NCBI RefSeq assembly: GCF_001421705.1
Contig: NZ_LMKO01000001.1
Coordinates: 47,451-111,450, forward strand
Origin: Xylophilus sp. Leaf220
GTDB lineage: Bacteria; Pseudomonadota; Gammaproteobacteria; Burkholderiales; Burkholderiaceae_C
Length of the DNA: 64,000 nt
Direction of reading: 5' to 3'
In this document: positions 1-8,967 of the stretch, piece by piece
Numbering within the stretch: position 1 is the stretch's first letter
How the letters are laid out: the number at the start of each line of letters is the position of its first letter
Notes under the pieces: generated by a model
The model's input: the letters and a program-made list of their open reading frames with translations, nothing else
What the model was told of the DNA's origin: nothing
The model's database searches: none
Made by a program: the position numbers and the translations under genes

Positions 1-1499
1 TGGTCGCGCAGCGAGGATGCGGCCGCCGCACTCTCCTCCACCAGCGCCGCGTTCTGCTGGGTCATCTGGTCGAGGTGGCCCACCGCCTGGTTCACCTGCC
101 CGATGCCGTCGCGCTGCTCCGACGAGGCCGCATGGATCTCCGCGATCAGGTCCGAGACCTGCCGCACGCCCTGGACGATCTCGCCCATGGTCTGCCCCGC
201 CTGGGCCACCTGGCGGGAGCCGACGTCCACCGTCTCCACCGACGCGCCGATCAGGGTCTTGATCTCGCGCGCGGCCTGCGCACTGCGCTGGGCCAGGCTG
301 CGCACTTCGCTGGCCACGACGGCGAAGCCCCGGCCCTGCTCGCCCGCCCGAGCAGCTTCGACCGCCGCATTCAAGGCCAGGATGTTGGTCTGGAAGGCGA
401 TGCCGTCGATGGTGCCGATGATGTCGCCGATCCGCCGCGACGAGCCGCTGATCTGCTCCATGCTGGCGACCACCTCGGCCATGACCTCGCCGCCGCGGGT
501 GGCGGCTTGCGCTGCGGTGCCGGCCAGCTGGCGCGCCTGGTGGGCGGTGTCGGTGGACTGGCTGACGGTGCTGGTCAACTGCTCCATGCTGGCGGCCGTC
601 TGTTGCAGGCTCGAAGCCGCCTGCTCGGTGCGGGCCGACAGGTCCTGGTTGCCGTGGGCGATCTCGGACGACGCGGTGGAGACCGATTCGACGCCCGAGC
701 GCACTTCGCCGACCACCCCCCGCAGACGCTGCACCATCGTGTCCAAGGCCTGCAGCAATTGCCCGAACTCGTCGCGGCGGGTGTCCTGGATTTCCTGGGT
801 CAAGTCGCCTGCGGCGATGCCGTCCGCGAAACCCACCGCACGCCGCAGCGGCTGCACGATGGAACGCACCAGCGCCGCAGTCACCAGCATGCCAACGGCA
901 AGTAGCAGGACCGCTATTGAGAACGTGTAGACCATCACGGTGCGGCGTCCTGCTTCCAACTCAGCGTTGGCATGCTGACGCTCTAGTTCCTCGGCTTTTA
1001 CAAAGCTGTCCTGGGTTGCCAGGTAGGTCGCGATCGCCGGTGAGAACTGCGTATTGACGAAGTTTTTTGCTGCCGCCGCATCTCCGGATGCCTTGAGTTC
1101 TCGGACTTTGGCCAGCAGAGCGAGCACCTTGGTGCGGTCTGCACTCACTTTTTCGAATGCAAGCTTTTCCTCGGGCGACACCAAAAGGGTCGTGATCTCC
1201 TTTTGCAGCTCGTTGATGCGGGCAATGACCTCCTTGACCCGCTGATCAAGGTTTGCCGCGAGCTCGGGTTCGCTGCTGAGCGCTCCGGTCACGATCATGG
1301 ACGTCGACAACTCGGTCAGACCACGCCATCGAATCGCCGTAGAAACGCTTTTGTCGAGACGGGACATCTCGGCCAGCGCGCGGTCCATGTTGCGCTGGGC
1401 AAAAACTTGGCTACCTATCGCAAGTGCAAGCATGGCTGTCATGAGACCGGCTATCACCAGCCACAACTTCTTCGATACGCGTAAGTTCGTCAATCCCAT
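1..1499 (-). CDS. methyl-accepting chemotaxis protein (3' end outside window)
   Basis: Inner-membrane chemoreceptor that passes ligand signals to CheA/CheW. The N-terminus reads [20 protein letters not shown], a cytoplasmic start followed by a first membrane segment. A periplasmic four-helix-type domain of about 150 residues follows, then a second membrane helix ([21 protein letters not shown]), a HAMP region and the signalling hairpin with the highly conserved [20 protein letters not shown] and [16 protein letters not shown] segments. The frame is still open at base 1, so the C-terminus is missing. The ATG at 1499 is preceded by GGAA at a sensible distance. It resembles the second chemoreceptor at 43114-45000 in the signalling domain but not in the sensor domain. 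The ligand cannot be told from sequence. Confidence 0.95.
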   Translation of the reverse strand, partial: MGLTNLRVSKKLWLVIAGLMTAMLALAIGSQVFAQRNMDRALAEMSRLDKSVSTAIRWRGLTELSTSMIVTGALSSEPELAANLDQRVKEVIARINELQKEITTLLVSPEEKLAFEKVSADRTKVLALLAKVRELKASGDAAAAKNFVNTQFSPAIATYLATQDSFVKAEELERQHANAELEAGRRTVMVYTFSIAVLLLAVGMLVTAALVRSIVQPLRRAVGFADGIAAGDLTQEIQDTRRDEFGQLLQALDTMVQRLRGVVGEVRSGVESVSTASSEIAHGNQDLSARTEQAASSLQQTAASMEQLTSTVSQSTDTAHQARQLAGTAAQAATRGGEVMAEVVASMEQISGSSRRIGDIIGTIDGIAFQTNILALNAAVEAARAGEQGRGFAVVASEVRSLAQRSAQAAREIKTLIGASVETVDVGSRQVAQAGQTMGEIVQGVRQVSDLIAEIHAASSEQRDGIGQVNQAVGHLDQMTQQNAALVEESAAAASSLRD

Positions 1500-2015
1500 G
1501 CCATTCCGTGTTTCATCAAGCTGTAATAGAACTGTAATAATTTTATCCATCCTTGTGCGGATCGTTTGATCGGGACATCGACTCGGCATGCCTTCCAACC
1601 AAACAACTGACACCTTGGAGACACGTCGTTTTGTCCTTTGAGGTGGGCGGAAGCAACCATCAAATCTTTGAAGCCCGTGGTCACCATGGCGAGCCTAGAT
1701 CTCCCAATCAGATGGCCGAAGGACAGCGGTCAGGACAGGCGTTGAGCGATCGAGTAGCCCCGATGGCTATCGCAGGTGTATCGCCAGCACTCAACCGCGA
1801 GTTCCTTGTGGCTGACATCAACAATCAAAACCCTGCAGACGACCTCCAGCCCAACACCCAGGTGCTGGAACTTCGCCCGCAAGCGGTCAAGCAGTCCGGT
1901 GGAATGCGCCTCGCGGGCGATGCCTTCTGACGGAACTCGTTCGTACGTCCCTCAGGTCAGCACCTTCAACGTTTGGAACGGCTGCGATGTGACCACGATC
2001 TGTTCGGCTAATACG
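1500..2015. other. gene-poor stretch, possible decayed DNA beside an integrase
   Basis: About 500 bases between the chemoreceptor start and the integrase stop. Base composition is clearly less GC-rich than the rest of the window. Short open frames exist on both strands but none has a recognisable domain, a good ribosome site or strong codon bias. No tRNA-like end that could pair with the att remnants at 3636 or 6006 was found here. It may be eroded accessory DNA. Confidence 0.4.
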
Positions 2016-3458
2016 CTATTTGCCCTCTTGGTTAAACGACTGCTTCACCCGTTTGACGAAGTCGTCAGGCCGCTTGTTGTAGTAACGCTCAAGCATGCGC
2101 GGGTCCGTGTGCCCAGTCACGTAGCCGATTTCGTTGGCCCGCAGATCGGTCTGTTCGAAGAAGCGGCTTGTGGCTTCGTGCCTTAGGTCGTGACGTCGCA
2201 GGTCGGTTGCGCCGATTCTTTCGCGGGCCCGCCTGAACGCCGATTTGCATGCCTCGATGCTGGCTTCGAAAACGGCCTCTCCCGTGCGCGGCTGAGTCGC
2301 CAAGATACGCATCGCCCGCAGTGAAAGAGGAACGATCCGTCCCTTGCCGTTCTTGGTGATTTCCTTGGGCAGATCGACGTATCCCCGGGCGAGATGCACA
2401 TGGGCCCAGCGCAGCTTGAGCAGCTCGCCGCGGCGCATGGCCGTCTCGATGGCCAGACTGACCAACGCCCAGTGCCTACCCTTGTCCCTGACTCGCGCTT
2501 TCAGCGGCGCCATTAGCTTTTTCTTGGCACGTGCCTTCAGGGTGGCGTCAGTCACCACCCGTTTACGTTCGGTAAACCAGCCAGGGTAGCGCAACGCACG
2601 GAGCAGGGCCTGCTGTTCTGACTGTGGCATCGCCAGCAAAGCCTCAGTGTCCGGATCGATTTCGAAGGCATCGTCGGCGGTTTTACGACGCTTGCTGGCG
2701 TTGGCGCTGCCCTTGTCGCCATCTGGGGCATGGGAGCGCATGCGCTCCTCTTTCAGCGCCCGACGTGCTTCCACCGGAACGTAGACATCCTTCAGCCTGC
2801 GGTCCCTCTCATCGCCCTCCCCGGCTGGCACCCGCGAGACGAGTTTCCCTGAGGCCGCGTTCGCAGCGAGATGGAGTTTCCATTCGCGGCGAGCCAATGC
2901 GATGACGCGGCCCATCAGCTCGAGCTCCTTGTTGACGTTCGCACCTTTGACCGGTGGGTCACCGAGCCTGCCCTGCAACCGGGCATCACGGTAGGCCGCG
3001 ATGTCGCCCGGCTGTAACGCGGTCATGACGATGGAGGCTAAGGCCCGCTGCTGCAGGCAACGCATGCGAACCCGTGCAGGATCGTCGTTCGGGCGATCTG
3101 CCAGCACGGTCGCATCGTACTTTCTGAACAAATCACCGAGCGTGTTGTTGTCCGCCTCGCGGTAGTCGACGAAGCGGCGGGACACGATCTCGCCGTCTTT
3201 GACTTTGACCCAGTCATCTGCAGCCTTCCGGGTCGGGAACGTCTTGCAAAGGTCGGGCGCGAGCCGGGACCGGATCCGCACCTCCCATGCGATGGAGATC
3301 ACCTGGATCTTTTTAGCCTTGGCAAACCCGGCCAGTTGGAGTTGCGACATGTATTCCCTCGCGTCCGTCTCTGCCTTGAAGGTCCTGACCTTTTCATCGC
3401 ATTCGTCTGGCGGGACGACCTTCCACCGAACGCTTTTGACCTTGCGAATTGCACCCAT
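2016..3458 (-). CDS. tyrosine-type site-specific integrase
   Basis: Phage/island-type tyrosine recombinase of 480 residues that would integrate or excise an element at a tRNA gene. The C-terminal catalytic domain shows the full set of residues: Arg in TAMRRGELLKL, Lys in ITKNGKGRIVPL, HDLRH around residues 423-427, His450 in VTGHTDPRM and the nucleophile in ERYYN (Tyr459/460). The N-terminal half carries the arm and core-binding regions. The start at 3458 (MGAIRKVK) has GGGAG six bases upstream; the frame stays open further upstream but there it runs through a tRNA remnant and a terminator, so the longer start is unlikely. It lies directly downstream of the tRNA-Val 3' remnant in the same orientation, the usual position of an integrase next to its attachment site. 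Confidence 0.93.
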   Translation of the reverse strand: MGAIRKVKSVRWKVVPPDECDEKVRTFKAETDAREYMSQLQLAGFAKAKKIQVISIAWEVRIRSRLAPDLCKTFPTRKAADDWVKVKDGEIVSRRFVDYREADNNTLGDLFRKYDATVLADRPNDDPARVRMRCLQQRALASIVMTALQPGDIAAYRDARLQGRLGDPPVKGANVNKELELMGRVIALARREWKLHLAANAASGKLVSRVPAGEGDERDRRLKDVYVPVEARRALKEERMRSHAPDGDKGSANASKRRKTADDAFEIDPDTEALLAMPQSEQQALLRALRYPGWFTERKRVVTDATLKARAKKKLMAPLKARVRDKGRHWALVSLAIETAMRRGELLKLRWAHVHLARGYVDLPKEITKNGKGRIVPLSLRAMRILATQPRTGEAVFEASIEACKSAFRRARERIGATDLRRHDLRHEATSRFFEQTDLRANEIGYVTGHTDPRMLERYYNKRPDDFVKRVKQSFNQEGK

Positions 3459-3589
3459 CTCGCACTCCCTGAGCCCTTGTCGTTGAGGGAGGCCCGCGTT
3501 GCACATGTTCGGCATTGACGCAAAATTGACGCGAAGTCGCAAAAGCCCCAGCCAAACGGGAGCAATCGGGGTGCAGGGATTGAGAGAGG

Positions 3590-3630
3590 AAAACGAAAAA
3601 ACCTCGTAAATCAAGGACTTACGAGGTTTT
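3590..3630 (-). terminator. rho-independent terminator after the tRNA-Val remnant
   Basis: On the minus strand AACCTCGTAA and TTACGAGGTT pair around a short loop and run into TTTTTT. It follows the tRNA-Val 3' remnant by a few bases, so it is probably the original terminator of that tRNA gene and now sits upstream of the integrase. Confidence 0.7.
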
Positions 3631-3635
3631 GAATT

Positions 3636-3687
3636 TGGTGGGTGATGCAGGGTTTGAACCTGCGACCCCTGCCGTGTGAAGGCAGTA
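3636..3687 (-). pseudogene. tRNA-Val(CAC) 3' remnant, probable att site
   Basis: Reading the minus strand, the sequence gives a 5-bp anticodon stem CTGCC/GGCAG with loop TTCACAC (anticodon CAC), a variable loop, a T-arm GCAGG-TTCAAAC-CCTGC and the 3' acceptor strand ATCACCC followed by ACCA. No D-arm or matching 5' acceptor strand (GGGTGAT) exists in the bases upstream, where the sequence turns AT-rich. It is therefore a 3' half only, as left by integrase crossover in the anticodon region. It lies about 180 bases from the integrase start and is inferred to be that element's attachment site. Confidence 0.8.
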
Positions 3688-3809
3688 CCCAAGCCAAGCG
3701 TCAGTAATTTAATAAGGCAATCTTATTGCCGGTACCGCTTAGAACGTAGCAAATCCCGGTTTTTTCCAGTAATGGGTTTGGTGGACCCCCACTCTCGTCT
3801 TTGCTCACT

Positions 3810-4133
3810 TCAGACTGGCGTCTTTCGTTGAACAATCAGATCGGCAACCGTAAGCCGCAGTGCTTCTCCAACTTCGCCCCGCACCATGGCAGCCTGCAGC
3901 GACTCGATCTCTGAAGAAATCCAGCGGTTGCGATGGCCCACTTGAATCGGCGGCGGATAAAGTCCCGATTTCACACCTTCAAGCCAGGTCGTTCGACTGA
4001 TGTCCATTCGCTGCAAGACCAAGGCCAGCCGCAGGAAGTGCATGGGCCTGTCGACTGGGCGATAGGGTCGAAGATTATTCGACGCGGAATTTCCCGCTTC
4101 GGGGTTGGATGGATGGAGGGTTACACTCGGCAT
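3810..4133 (-). CDS. AlpA-family helix-turn-helix regulator
   Basis: Small DNA-binding protein of 107 residues. The segment LRLALVLQRMDISRTTWLEGVKSGLYPPPIQVGHRNRWISSEIESLQAAM (in parts) has the AlpA/excisionase-like winged HTH pattern in which a short helix pair is followed by a G-x-R-x-x-x-W turn. Proteins of this family switch on integrase or excision genes of prophages and P4-type islands. The ATG at 4133 has GAAGG at the right distance; an upstream ATG at 4190 lacks one. It sits between two integrases and is transcribed in the same direction as both, so it could serve either element. Which one is not resolved by sequence. Confidence 0.8.
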   Translation of the reverse strand: MPSVTLHPSNPEAGNSASNNLRPYRPVDRPMHFLRLALVLQRMDISRTTWLEGVKSGLYPPPIQVGHRNRWISSEIESLQAAMVRGEVGEALRLTVADLIVQRKTPV

Positions 4134-4429
4134 AAAGACGCCTTCAAGGGTCTGTTTCGAAAGCACCTGCGCTCCCTTAATTTCCGACATCGATTTCGAG
4201 GTCTTGACGGAAACTGGGCTTCGGCTTCAGGTACTGATTCATCCGTTTTCACTGGACTTACTTCACTGTACGTCCCCTCAGCACGCTGTTTTGCCACTTT
4301 AGGGTGTTAAACAGCGTTTTTCTTTGCCGATTTTGGTCGTTTGGGCTGGTTTACGCCTACGAGTCCCGGTTGCTTAGCACAAAATAATCCACTCGACGGC
4401 CAGTTTCTCCCCGCCGGACCGTTTTCAAA
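4134..4429. other. intergenic region between regulator and second integrase
   Basis: About 300 bases with lower GC than neighbours. No recognisable gene, tRNA or clear att repeat was seen. It should contain the promoter of the AlpA-like gene and possibly the end signal of the second integrase, but no convincing motif was found. Confidence 0.4.
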
Positions 4430-5914
4430 TCACGATTTCGCCTCGGTTGAAATCTCCAGCAGTCGCACCTGGGCCAGGTAATCGTTCCAGGCGCGAAGCG
4501 TTTCTGTTTTGGCGTCGAGGTGAGCGTCTTTGTCGTAGTGGCGGTCCTGCACGCCGGTGAGTCCATGCGAGAGGGTCTGGGCTCTGACGTCCTTCGAGAT
4601 TTTTAAGCGGCCCGCCATGAGGGTCTCGACCGTGCGCCGGATGTCGCCACCGCGGAAAGGTGCCGTGACTTTCTCTGCTGCGCACAGGGCTCTGCTGATG
4701 CGCTTGACCATGTCGGAAGGCGTTTCCGGGGCCAGCGGTACGCCGTCGAGGGCGAACAGAATGCCTTCCGGGTTCTTTTGGCTGCTCAGTGCATCGGGAG
4801 GATTGAGTGCGCGCAGTGTGTCGAGGAGGGTTTTGATCTCCGGCAGGATGGGCAGCGTGTGTTTGCGGGGATGGGCGCGTCGACCCTTGCCGTCGTAGAG
4901 GTCGAAGGTGGTGCGGTGGACGTCGGATTGCTTTAGCCGGAGCATTTGCTGCATCCGCTGGCCGCCGAGGGCCAGTTGCATCTGCAGGGCGATCCGCGAG
5001 AGGCTCAGCGGCATGGCGTCCAGGTGGCGCAGGTAGGCGCCGAGTTCTTCGGGTGCGAGGCTGCGCTCCCCTACCCTGTTGAAGGCCTGGGCCATCTTGG
5101 TGGCAGGGACTGCAGCTGCGGGGTTGCTGAGCAGGCCGAAGCCTGCTGCGGCATTGGGGGCCATGGGGTCTACGCTTGCACCGAGAGCGAGGTTGAAGGC
5201 TGCAGACATGTAGCTGCGCAGCTTGAGGGCGGTCCTGCCAATCTTGTCTTTGACTCCGGGGCCGACGAGTCTTCCCAGGATGCGGGAGACATGTTCCGGG
5301 GTGATGGCAGAGGCAGGCAGCTCGGCAAATGCGGGAAACGCCAGGAGGACATGGTTCTTGAAGATGTTCTGGGCGTCGTAGGCACTGTCGGTCTTGCCCT
5401 TGTCTCGCAGTGCCTCGATGTAGGTTGCCAGCATGGACGCCAGGCTGCGCTCGGCGCTGGTCTTGTGGTCTGCGATGGCACGGGCTTGCGCCACGCGGGT
5501 GTCCTCCCGGTCCAGAAGGCGTTGCGCGGCCGGATCAGAGCCTGCCTTGATAGATACCTGCCACTCGGCCGCTACGGCGCGGGCTTGGGACAGCGTGAGG
5601 CAGTTCTCGGCTTCGGTGGCACTGTAGCGGCCGAGCGAGGGGCGACGCGTGACACCGTCGCGGCTCCACTCATAGATCCACTCGGTGACGCTTCCCTGCG
5701 CCGTCTTGCGCTTGCGGATCTTGAGGCTGCCGGCACCTGGGCGAACTGCGCCGTCGGCCAGCATGCGGCCGGGTTTCAGGGCGCTGATGGCGGCGGTGGT
5801 TAGCGATTTGGGTGCCGTGCGGCGGACCGCTGCGTCGACTGCAAGGGCCGAATTCTTGTCACGATCCATGTCACGATCCAGTTTTGATTGGGGCTGGATC
5901 GGAGCGTACACCAA
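4430..5914 (-). CDS. tyrosine recombinase/integrase, P4-like
   Basis: Second integrase, 494 residues and unrelated in detail to the one at 2016-3458. The N-terminal region (SLKIRKRKTAQGS...WIYEWSRDGVTRRPSLGRY, in parts) resembles the arm-binding DUF4102-type domain of P4 integrases. The catalytic part shows Arg in LGGQRMQQMLRL, an Arg box DIRRTVETLMA in place of the usual HxxR, LSHGLTGVQ and the nucleophile in RHYDKD (about Tyr460). The first catalytic His is not obvious, which could mean reduced activity or divergence. The start used is 5914; ATGs at 5869 and 5857 inside a short direct repeat of the bases CACGATCCA are alternatives. It is transcribed away from the tRNA-Asn remnant at 6006. 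Confidence 0.88.
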   Translation of the reverse strand: MVYAPIQPQSKLDRDMDRDKNSALAVDAAVRRTAPKSLTTAAISALKPGRMLADGAVRPGAGSLKIRKRKTAQGSVTEWIYEWSRDGVTRRPSLGRYSATEAENCLTLSQARAVAAEWQVSIKAGSDPAAQRLLDREDTRVAQARAIADHKTSAERSLASMLATYIEALRDKGKTDSAYDAQNIFKNHVLLAFPAFAELPASAITPEHVSRILGRLVGPGVKDKIGRTALKLRSYMSAAFNLALGASVDPMAPNAAAGFGLLSNPAAAVPATKMAQAFNRVGERSLAPEELGAYLRHLDAMPLSLSRIALQMQLALGGQRMQQMLRLKQSDVHRTTFDLYDGKGRRAHPRKHTLPILPEIKTLLDTLRALNPPDALSSQKNPEGILFALDGVPLAPETPSDMVKRISRALCAAEKVTAPFRGGDIRRTVETLMAGRLKISKDVRAQTLSHGLTGVQDRHYDKDAHLDAKTETLRAWNDYLAQVRLLEISTEAKS

Positions 5915-6005
5915 CGGACTTGAAATTGCGCTAACTTGTTGATCTACCTAGACCATAGGCATCAGTATCGTGACAATCCGAACGATGCCGAACCCCCGTT
6001 CAGGT

Positions 6006-6052
6006 GACTGTTAATCCGTAGGTCCCTGGTTCGAGCCCAGGTCGAGGAGCCA
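6006..6052 (+). pseudogene. tRNA-Asn(GTT) 3' remnant, probable att site
   Basis: The plus strand carries an Asn anticodon loop CTGTTAA, the 3' anticodon strand TCCGT, a T-arm CCTGG-TTCGAGC-CCAGG, the 3' acceptor strand TCGAGGA and GCCA. The bases before the loop (AGGTGA) do not pair with TCCGT beyond two positions, and there is no D-arm or 5' acceptor strand. The loss of homology starts exactly at the anticodon loop, a classic integrase crossover point. The second integrase lies just to its left, so this is inferred to be the right attachment remnant of that element. Confidence 0.85.
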
Positions 6053-6076
6053 CCTACAAGCCGCAAGGCCTCTAGA

Positions 6077-6108
6077 AAGCCCGCTATGTTCTGCATAGCG
6101 GGCTTTTT
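6077..6108 (+). terminator. rho-independent terminator behind tRNA-Asn remnant
   Basis: Perfect 12-bp stem AAGCCCGCTATG / CATAGCGGGCTT with a 5-base loop, ending in TTTTT. It lies 25 bases after the tRNA-Asn 3' end and was probably the terminator of the intact tRNA gene. Confidence 0.85.
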
Positions 6109-6176
6109 CGTTTCAGGCGCGGATGCAGCTCGTCCGTCGAGGGCGTCTGTGCGCGGATCGGTACGTGCCGCTCCGA

Positions 6177-6401
6177 TTATTTGCCAGCGCCTCTGCCGGT
6201 GATCTCCTGCAGTTCGTCGATCCGCATGGAGGCCTGCGCCTTGTTCAGCGATTCGTCGAAGTCTACCTTCGCCTCTTCGGACAGCGTCGCCAGATACGAC
6301 TTCTGTGCGCCGGTCATCGGCTCGTCGCCCGTGACCCAGGTGTTCGGGTCCTTTTCCATGTTGCTGTGTTCTGCTTCGGCTTGGACATGTTTGTCTGTCA
6401 T
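6177..6401 (-). CDS. DUF3072 family protein
   Basis: A 74-residue acidic soluble protein whose middle (DPNTWVTGDEPMTGAQKSYL) and end (ASMRIDELQ) match the DUF3072 family pattern. Function of the family is unknown; members are small and often found near general stress genes. The ATG at 6401 has GGAG ten bases upstream. It stands alone between the tRNA-Asn remnant and the GGDEF/EAL gene, so it marks the return to ordinary chromosomal DNA. Confidence 0.82.
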   Translation of the reverse strand: MTDKHVQAEAEHSNMEKDPNTWVTGDEPMTGAQKSYLATLSEEAKVDFDESLNKAQASMRIDELQEITGRGAGK

Positions 6402-6516
6402 GAGAATCTCCGTCTGGATGGGAAGACCTGCACTGTCGCGCGCCGGCCGATGCGTACATGTAGGCGCACAGCCAGAAGAACTGTAATTTCATACAGCATT
6501 CAGCCTGGCGAAGCGG

Positions 6517-8964
6517 TCAGCGGCCTGTATTGGTCGATTCGGTTCGTTCCGCGATATCGGCTACCGGCATCGGACGCCCGAAAAGATAGCCCTGCAGTTC
6601 ATGCACGCCCAGTGCTGCGAGCCTTTTCGCCTGTTCGTCCAGTTCGATCCCTTCGGCCACGACGTGCTTGCCCAAAGCCTGCGCAACCGCCACGATCGCC
6701 GTGACGATGGCCAGCGACGGAGCGTCTTCGTGGATGTGCATCACGAAGCTCCGGTCGACCTTCAAGGTGTCGAAGGGAATGTCGGCCAGGTAACTCAGCG
6801 ACGAGTAGCCCACGCCGAAGTCATCCAGCGCGATGTGGTAGCCCCCCTGTCGCAATTCCTGCAGACGCGCTGCGGCACCGGTCCGGTCCTGCACCAGCAG
6901 ACCCTCGGTAATCTCGAGCTCGATCGCCCCGGGCGGCAAGGCATGGCGCCGCATCGTGTCCGCCGCCATCTCGTAGAAGCGCGAGGACGCCAGTTGCAGC
7001 GGCGAGACGTTGACCGAAATCTGGCGGATCGGCGAGCCCACCCGGTGCCACACCTGCCACTGGGCACACGCCTGTTCCAGCACCCACGCCCCGAACGACT
7101 CGATCAGGCCTGCCTCTTCCGCCAGCGGGATGAACCGGTCCGGAGGCACAAGGCCGAGGCTCGGATGGCGCCACCGCAGCAGGGCTTCTGCCGACACCCA
7201 CCGGTGGCTGACGGCATCCACGCGCGGCTGGTAGACGACGAACAGTGCGTCCGTCTCAAGCGCCAGACGCAGTTCCCGCAGCAGCGCGAGCCGTTCGGTG
7301 TTCGCATGGTCGAGCGAAGGCGAGTACGCGACATACCCATCTCCGCCCCCGGCCTTGGCCTGGTACATCGCGAGATCCGCCATGCGCAACAGTTCTTCGG
7401 CCGTCGATGCGTCGCGGGCCGCCGATGCACCTCCGATGCTGAGGCGCACATGCAGTTCGCGTTCGCCGACCAGCACCGGCAGGCGTACCGCATCGCACAG
7501 GGCGGCCATGGCCGCTTCGCCACCCCCGACCGGCAACAGGGCCGCGAATTCGTCGCCGCCGAGCCGTGCCAGCGGAGCGCAGTAGGGTGTCAGCACCGCC
7601 TTCATCCGGCGCGCGATTTCCACCAGAAGCGCATCGCCTACGGTGTGGCCGTAGGCGTCGTTGACTTCCTTGAAATGGTCGAGATCGCAGTAGGCCAGCA
7701 CCAATCCCCTCGCGTGCGCATCGGGACGCAGGCGCCTGGCGAGTTCGTCCAGCAGGCCGAGACGATTCCACAGGCCGGTCAGGACATCGGTCGTCGCCCG
7801 TTCTGCCAAAGCCCGGTCGCGGGCCTGCGCCTCCAGCGCAATGTGCAGCCGTTGGGCCAACTCTCGGACTTCCGCCGGCATCGGTCCACCATGCACCGCC
7901 TCCCACAACAGCAGATGACGTTCGTCGAGCACCAGGGTCTCTACCGAGGACGATGGAGCAACGGTCGTATCGACGTGCGTGCCGCTGCCGCTGACCATCG
8001 ACAGGCGCCCTCCTGGAAACTGCTCCTGGCAATACCCGAGCACCATCTCGGCCATCTGCTCGAACGGCTGCCGCTCCAGGATCGCGGCATCGATGCGCGA
8101 CAGAAGGGCCTGGTAGCCGAAACCGTGTGCCAAGCCGTCCATCATCCGGTTGAAGGAAAGACCCAGTTCGCGCATCTCGTCCTGCATGCCACCCAGATCG
8201 ACCCGCACCAGCGCGCCCGGCCCGGCCGACTGTGCGGCACGGGTGAGCGCACCCAGCGGCTGCGTGATACGGCGAAGGAAGACCGAACTGGCCATGAGCG
8301 CCACGAGCACGGCAAGGAGCGATGCGCCACCCACCACCAGCCCAACCCCCACCGGAAGCAACCGCTGCATCTGCGGCGAAGGCACCGCGACCAGCACCCA
8401 GGGATCGGCTTCCAGGAAGGGCCTAAAAAGCAACTCGCGCCGGTAAGTGCCGGAGCCGGCCTTCTCCAGATCGGCGGAGGGCGCGCACCACAATACCGCC
8501 CCCGACGCCGCCCGCATGCACAGGTCGTACAACCCGCTCTGCACGTTCTCCCACAAATAGTCCGAACGCACCACGCCGCGCACCGCGCTGCGCCCGCCCT
8601 CCCCTATGGCGACCAGACTGATCTGCGCAGGGTCGCCGATGGCCACCTCCAGACGGCCTACCGCGGCGATGCCGGGCGCAGCATCCGCGGCAACCGAGGA
8701 GAAGACGAGATCGAGCGCTTCCGAGTCGCGTCCGGGAGTCCAGGTCTGCAACAGCTGCTCGGCTGCCCGCAGCCTGTCGAGCAGATTGAAGTTGACCAGC
8801 TTGGTGGACTCGGCCAACACCAGCCGCGTGGACGACCGGGCCATGTGTTCGCCAAGACCGTAGAAAAGCGCGCCCAGCGCCATCACCGCGGCGGCAGTCA
8901 CGGCCAGCACGCCCCAGAAGATGCGCCGGGCCAGCCCGGGCAGGAACCGACCGCCAGCCGCCAT
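6517..8964 (-). CDS. membrane GGDEF/EAL cyclic-di-GMP protein
   Basis: 815-residue inner-membrane enzyme for making and/or degrading cyclic di-GMP. A first membrane helix lies near residues 15-40, then a periplasmic sensor domain, a second helix and HAMP, followed by a spacer, a GGDEF domain and a C-terminal EAL domain. The synthase signature LGGDEFAALLP and the partner DLDHFKEVNDAYGH are intact, and the phosphodiesterase signature SAEALLRWRHP with DDFGVGYSSLSYL is also intact, so both activities are possible. Its start lies three bases after the stop of the pilin-like gene, implying one transcript. The sensed signal is unknown. Confidence 0.96.
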   Translation of the reverse strand: MAAGGRFLPGLARRIFWGVLAVTAAAVMALGALFYGLGEHMARSSTRLVLAESTKLVNFNLLDRLRAAEQLLQTWTPGRDSEALDLVFSSVAADAAPGIAAVGRLEVAIGDPAQISLVAIGEGGRSAVRGVVRSDYLWENVQSGLYDLCMRAASGAVLWCAPSADLEKAGSGTYRRELLFRPFLEADPWVLVAVPSPQMQRLLPVGVGLVVGGASLLAVLVALMASSVFLRRITQPLGALTRAAQSAGPGALVRVDLGGMQDEMRELGLSFNRMMDGLAHGFGYQALLSRIDAAILERQPFEQMAEMVLGYCQEQFPGGRLSMVSGSGTHVDTTVAPSSSVETLVLDERHLLLWEAVHGGPMPAEVRELAQRLHIALEAQARDRALAERATTDVLTGLWNRLGLLDELARRLRPDAHARGLVLAYCDLDHFKEVNDAYGHTVGDALLVEIARRMKAVLTPYCAPLARLGGDEFAALLPVGGGEAAMAALCDAVRLPVLVGERELHVRLSIGGASAARDASTAEELLRMADLAMYQAKAGGGDGYVAYSPSLDHANTERLALLRELRLALETDALFVVYQPRVDAVSHRWVSAEALLRWRHPSLGLVPPDRFIPLAEEAGLIESFGAWVLEQACAQWQVWHRVGSPIRQISVNVSPLQLASSRFYEMAADTMRRHALPPGAIELEITEGLLVQDRTGAAARLQELRQGGYHIALDDFGVGYSSLSYLADIPFDTLKVDRSFVMHIHEDAPSLAIVTAIVAVAQALGKHVVAEGIELDEQAKRLAALGVHELQGYLFGRPMPVADIAERTESTNTGR

Positions 8965-8967
8965 GCC

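Noticed and set aside
1553-1930. 125-codon frame on the plus strand near the first integrase
   Set aside because: No family resemblance, no ribosome site and mixed codon use; treated as part of a gene-poor stretch.
3636-3687. Functional tRNA-Val
   Set aside because: Only the 3' half is present; no D-arm or 5' acceptor strand can be found upstream.
6006-6052. Functional tRNA-Asn
   Set aside because: Only the 3' half is present; the upstream bases do not pair with the anticodon or acceptor strands.
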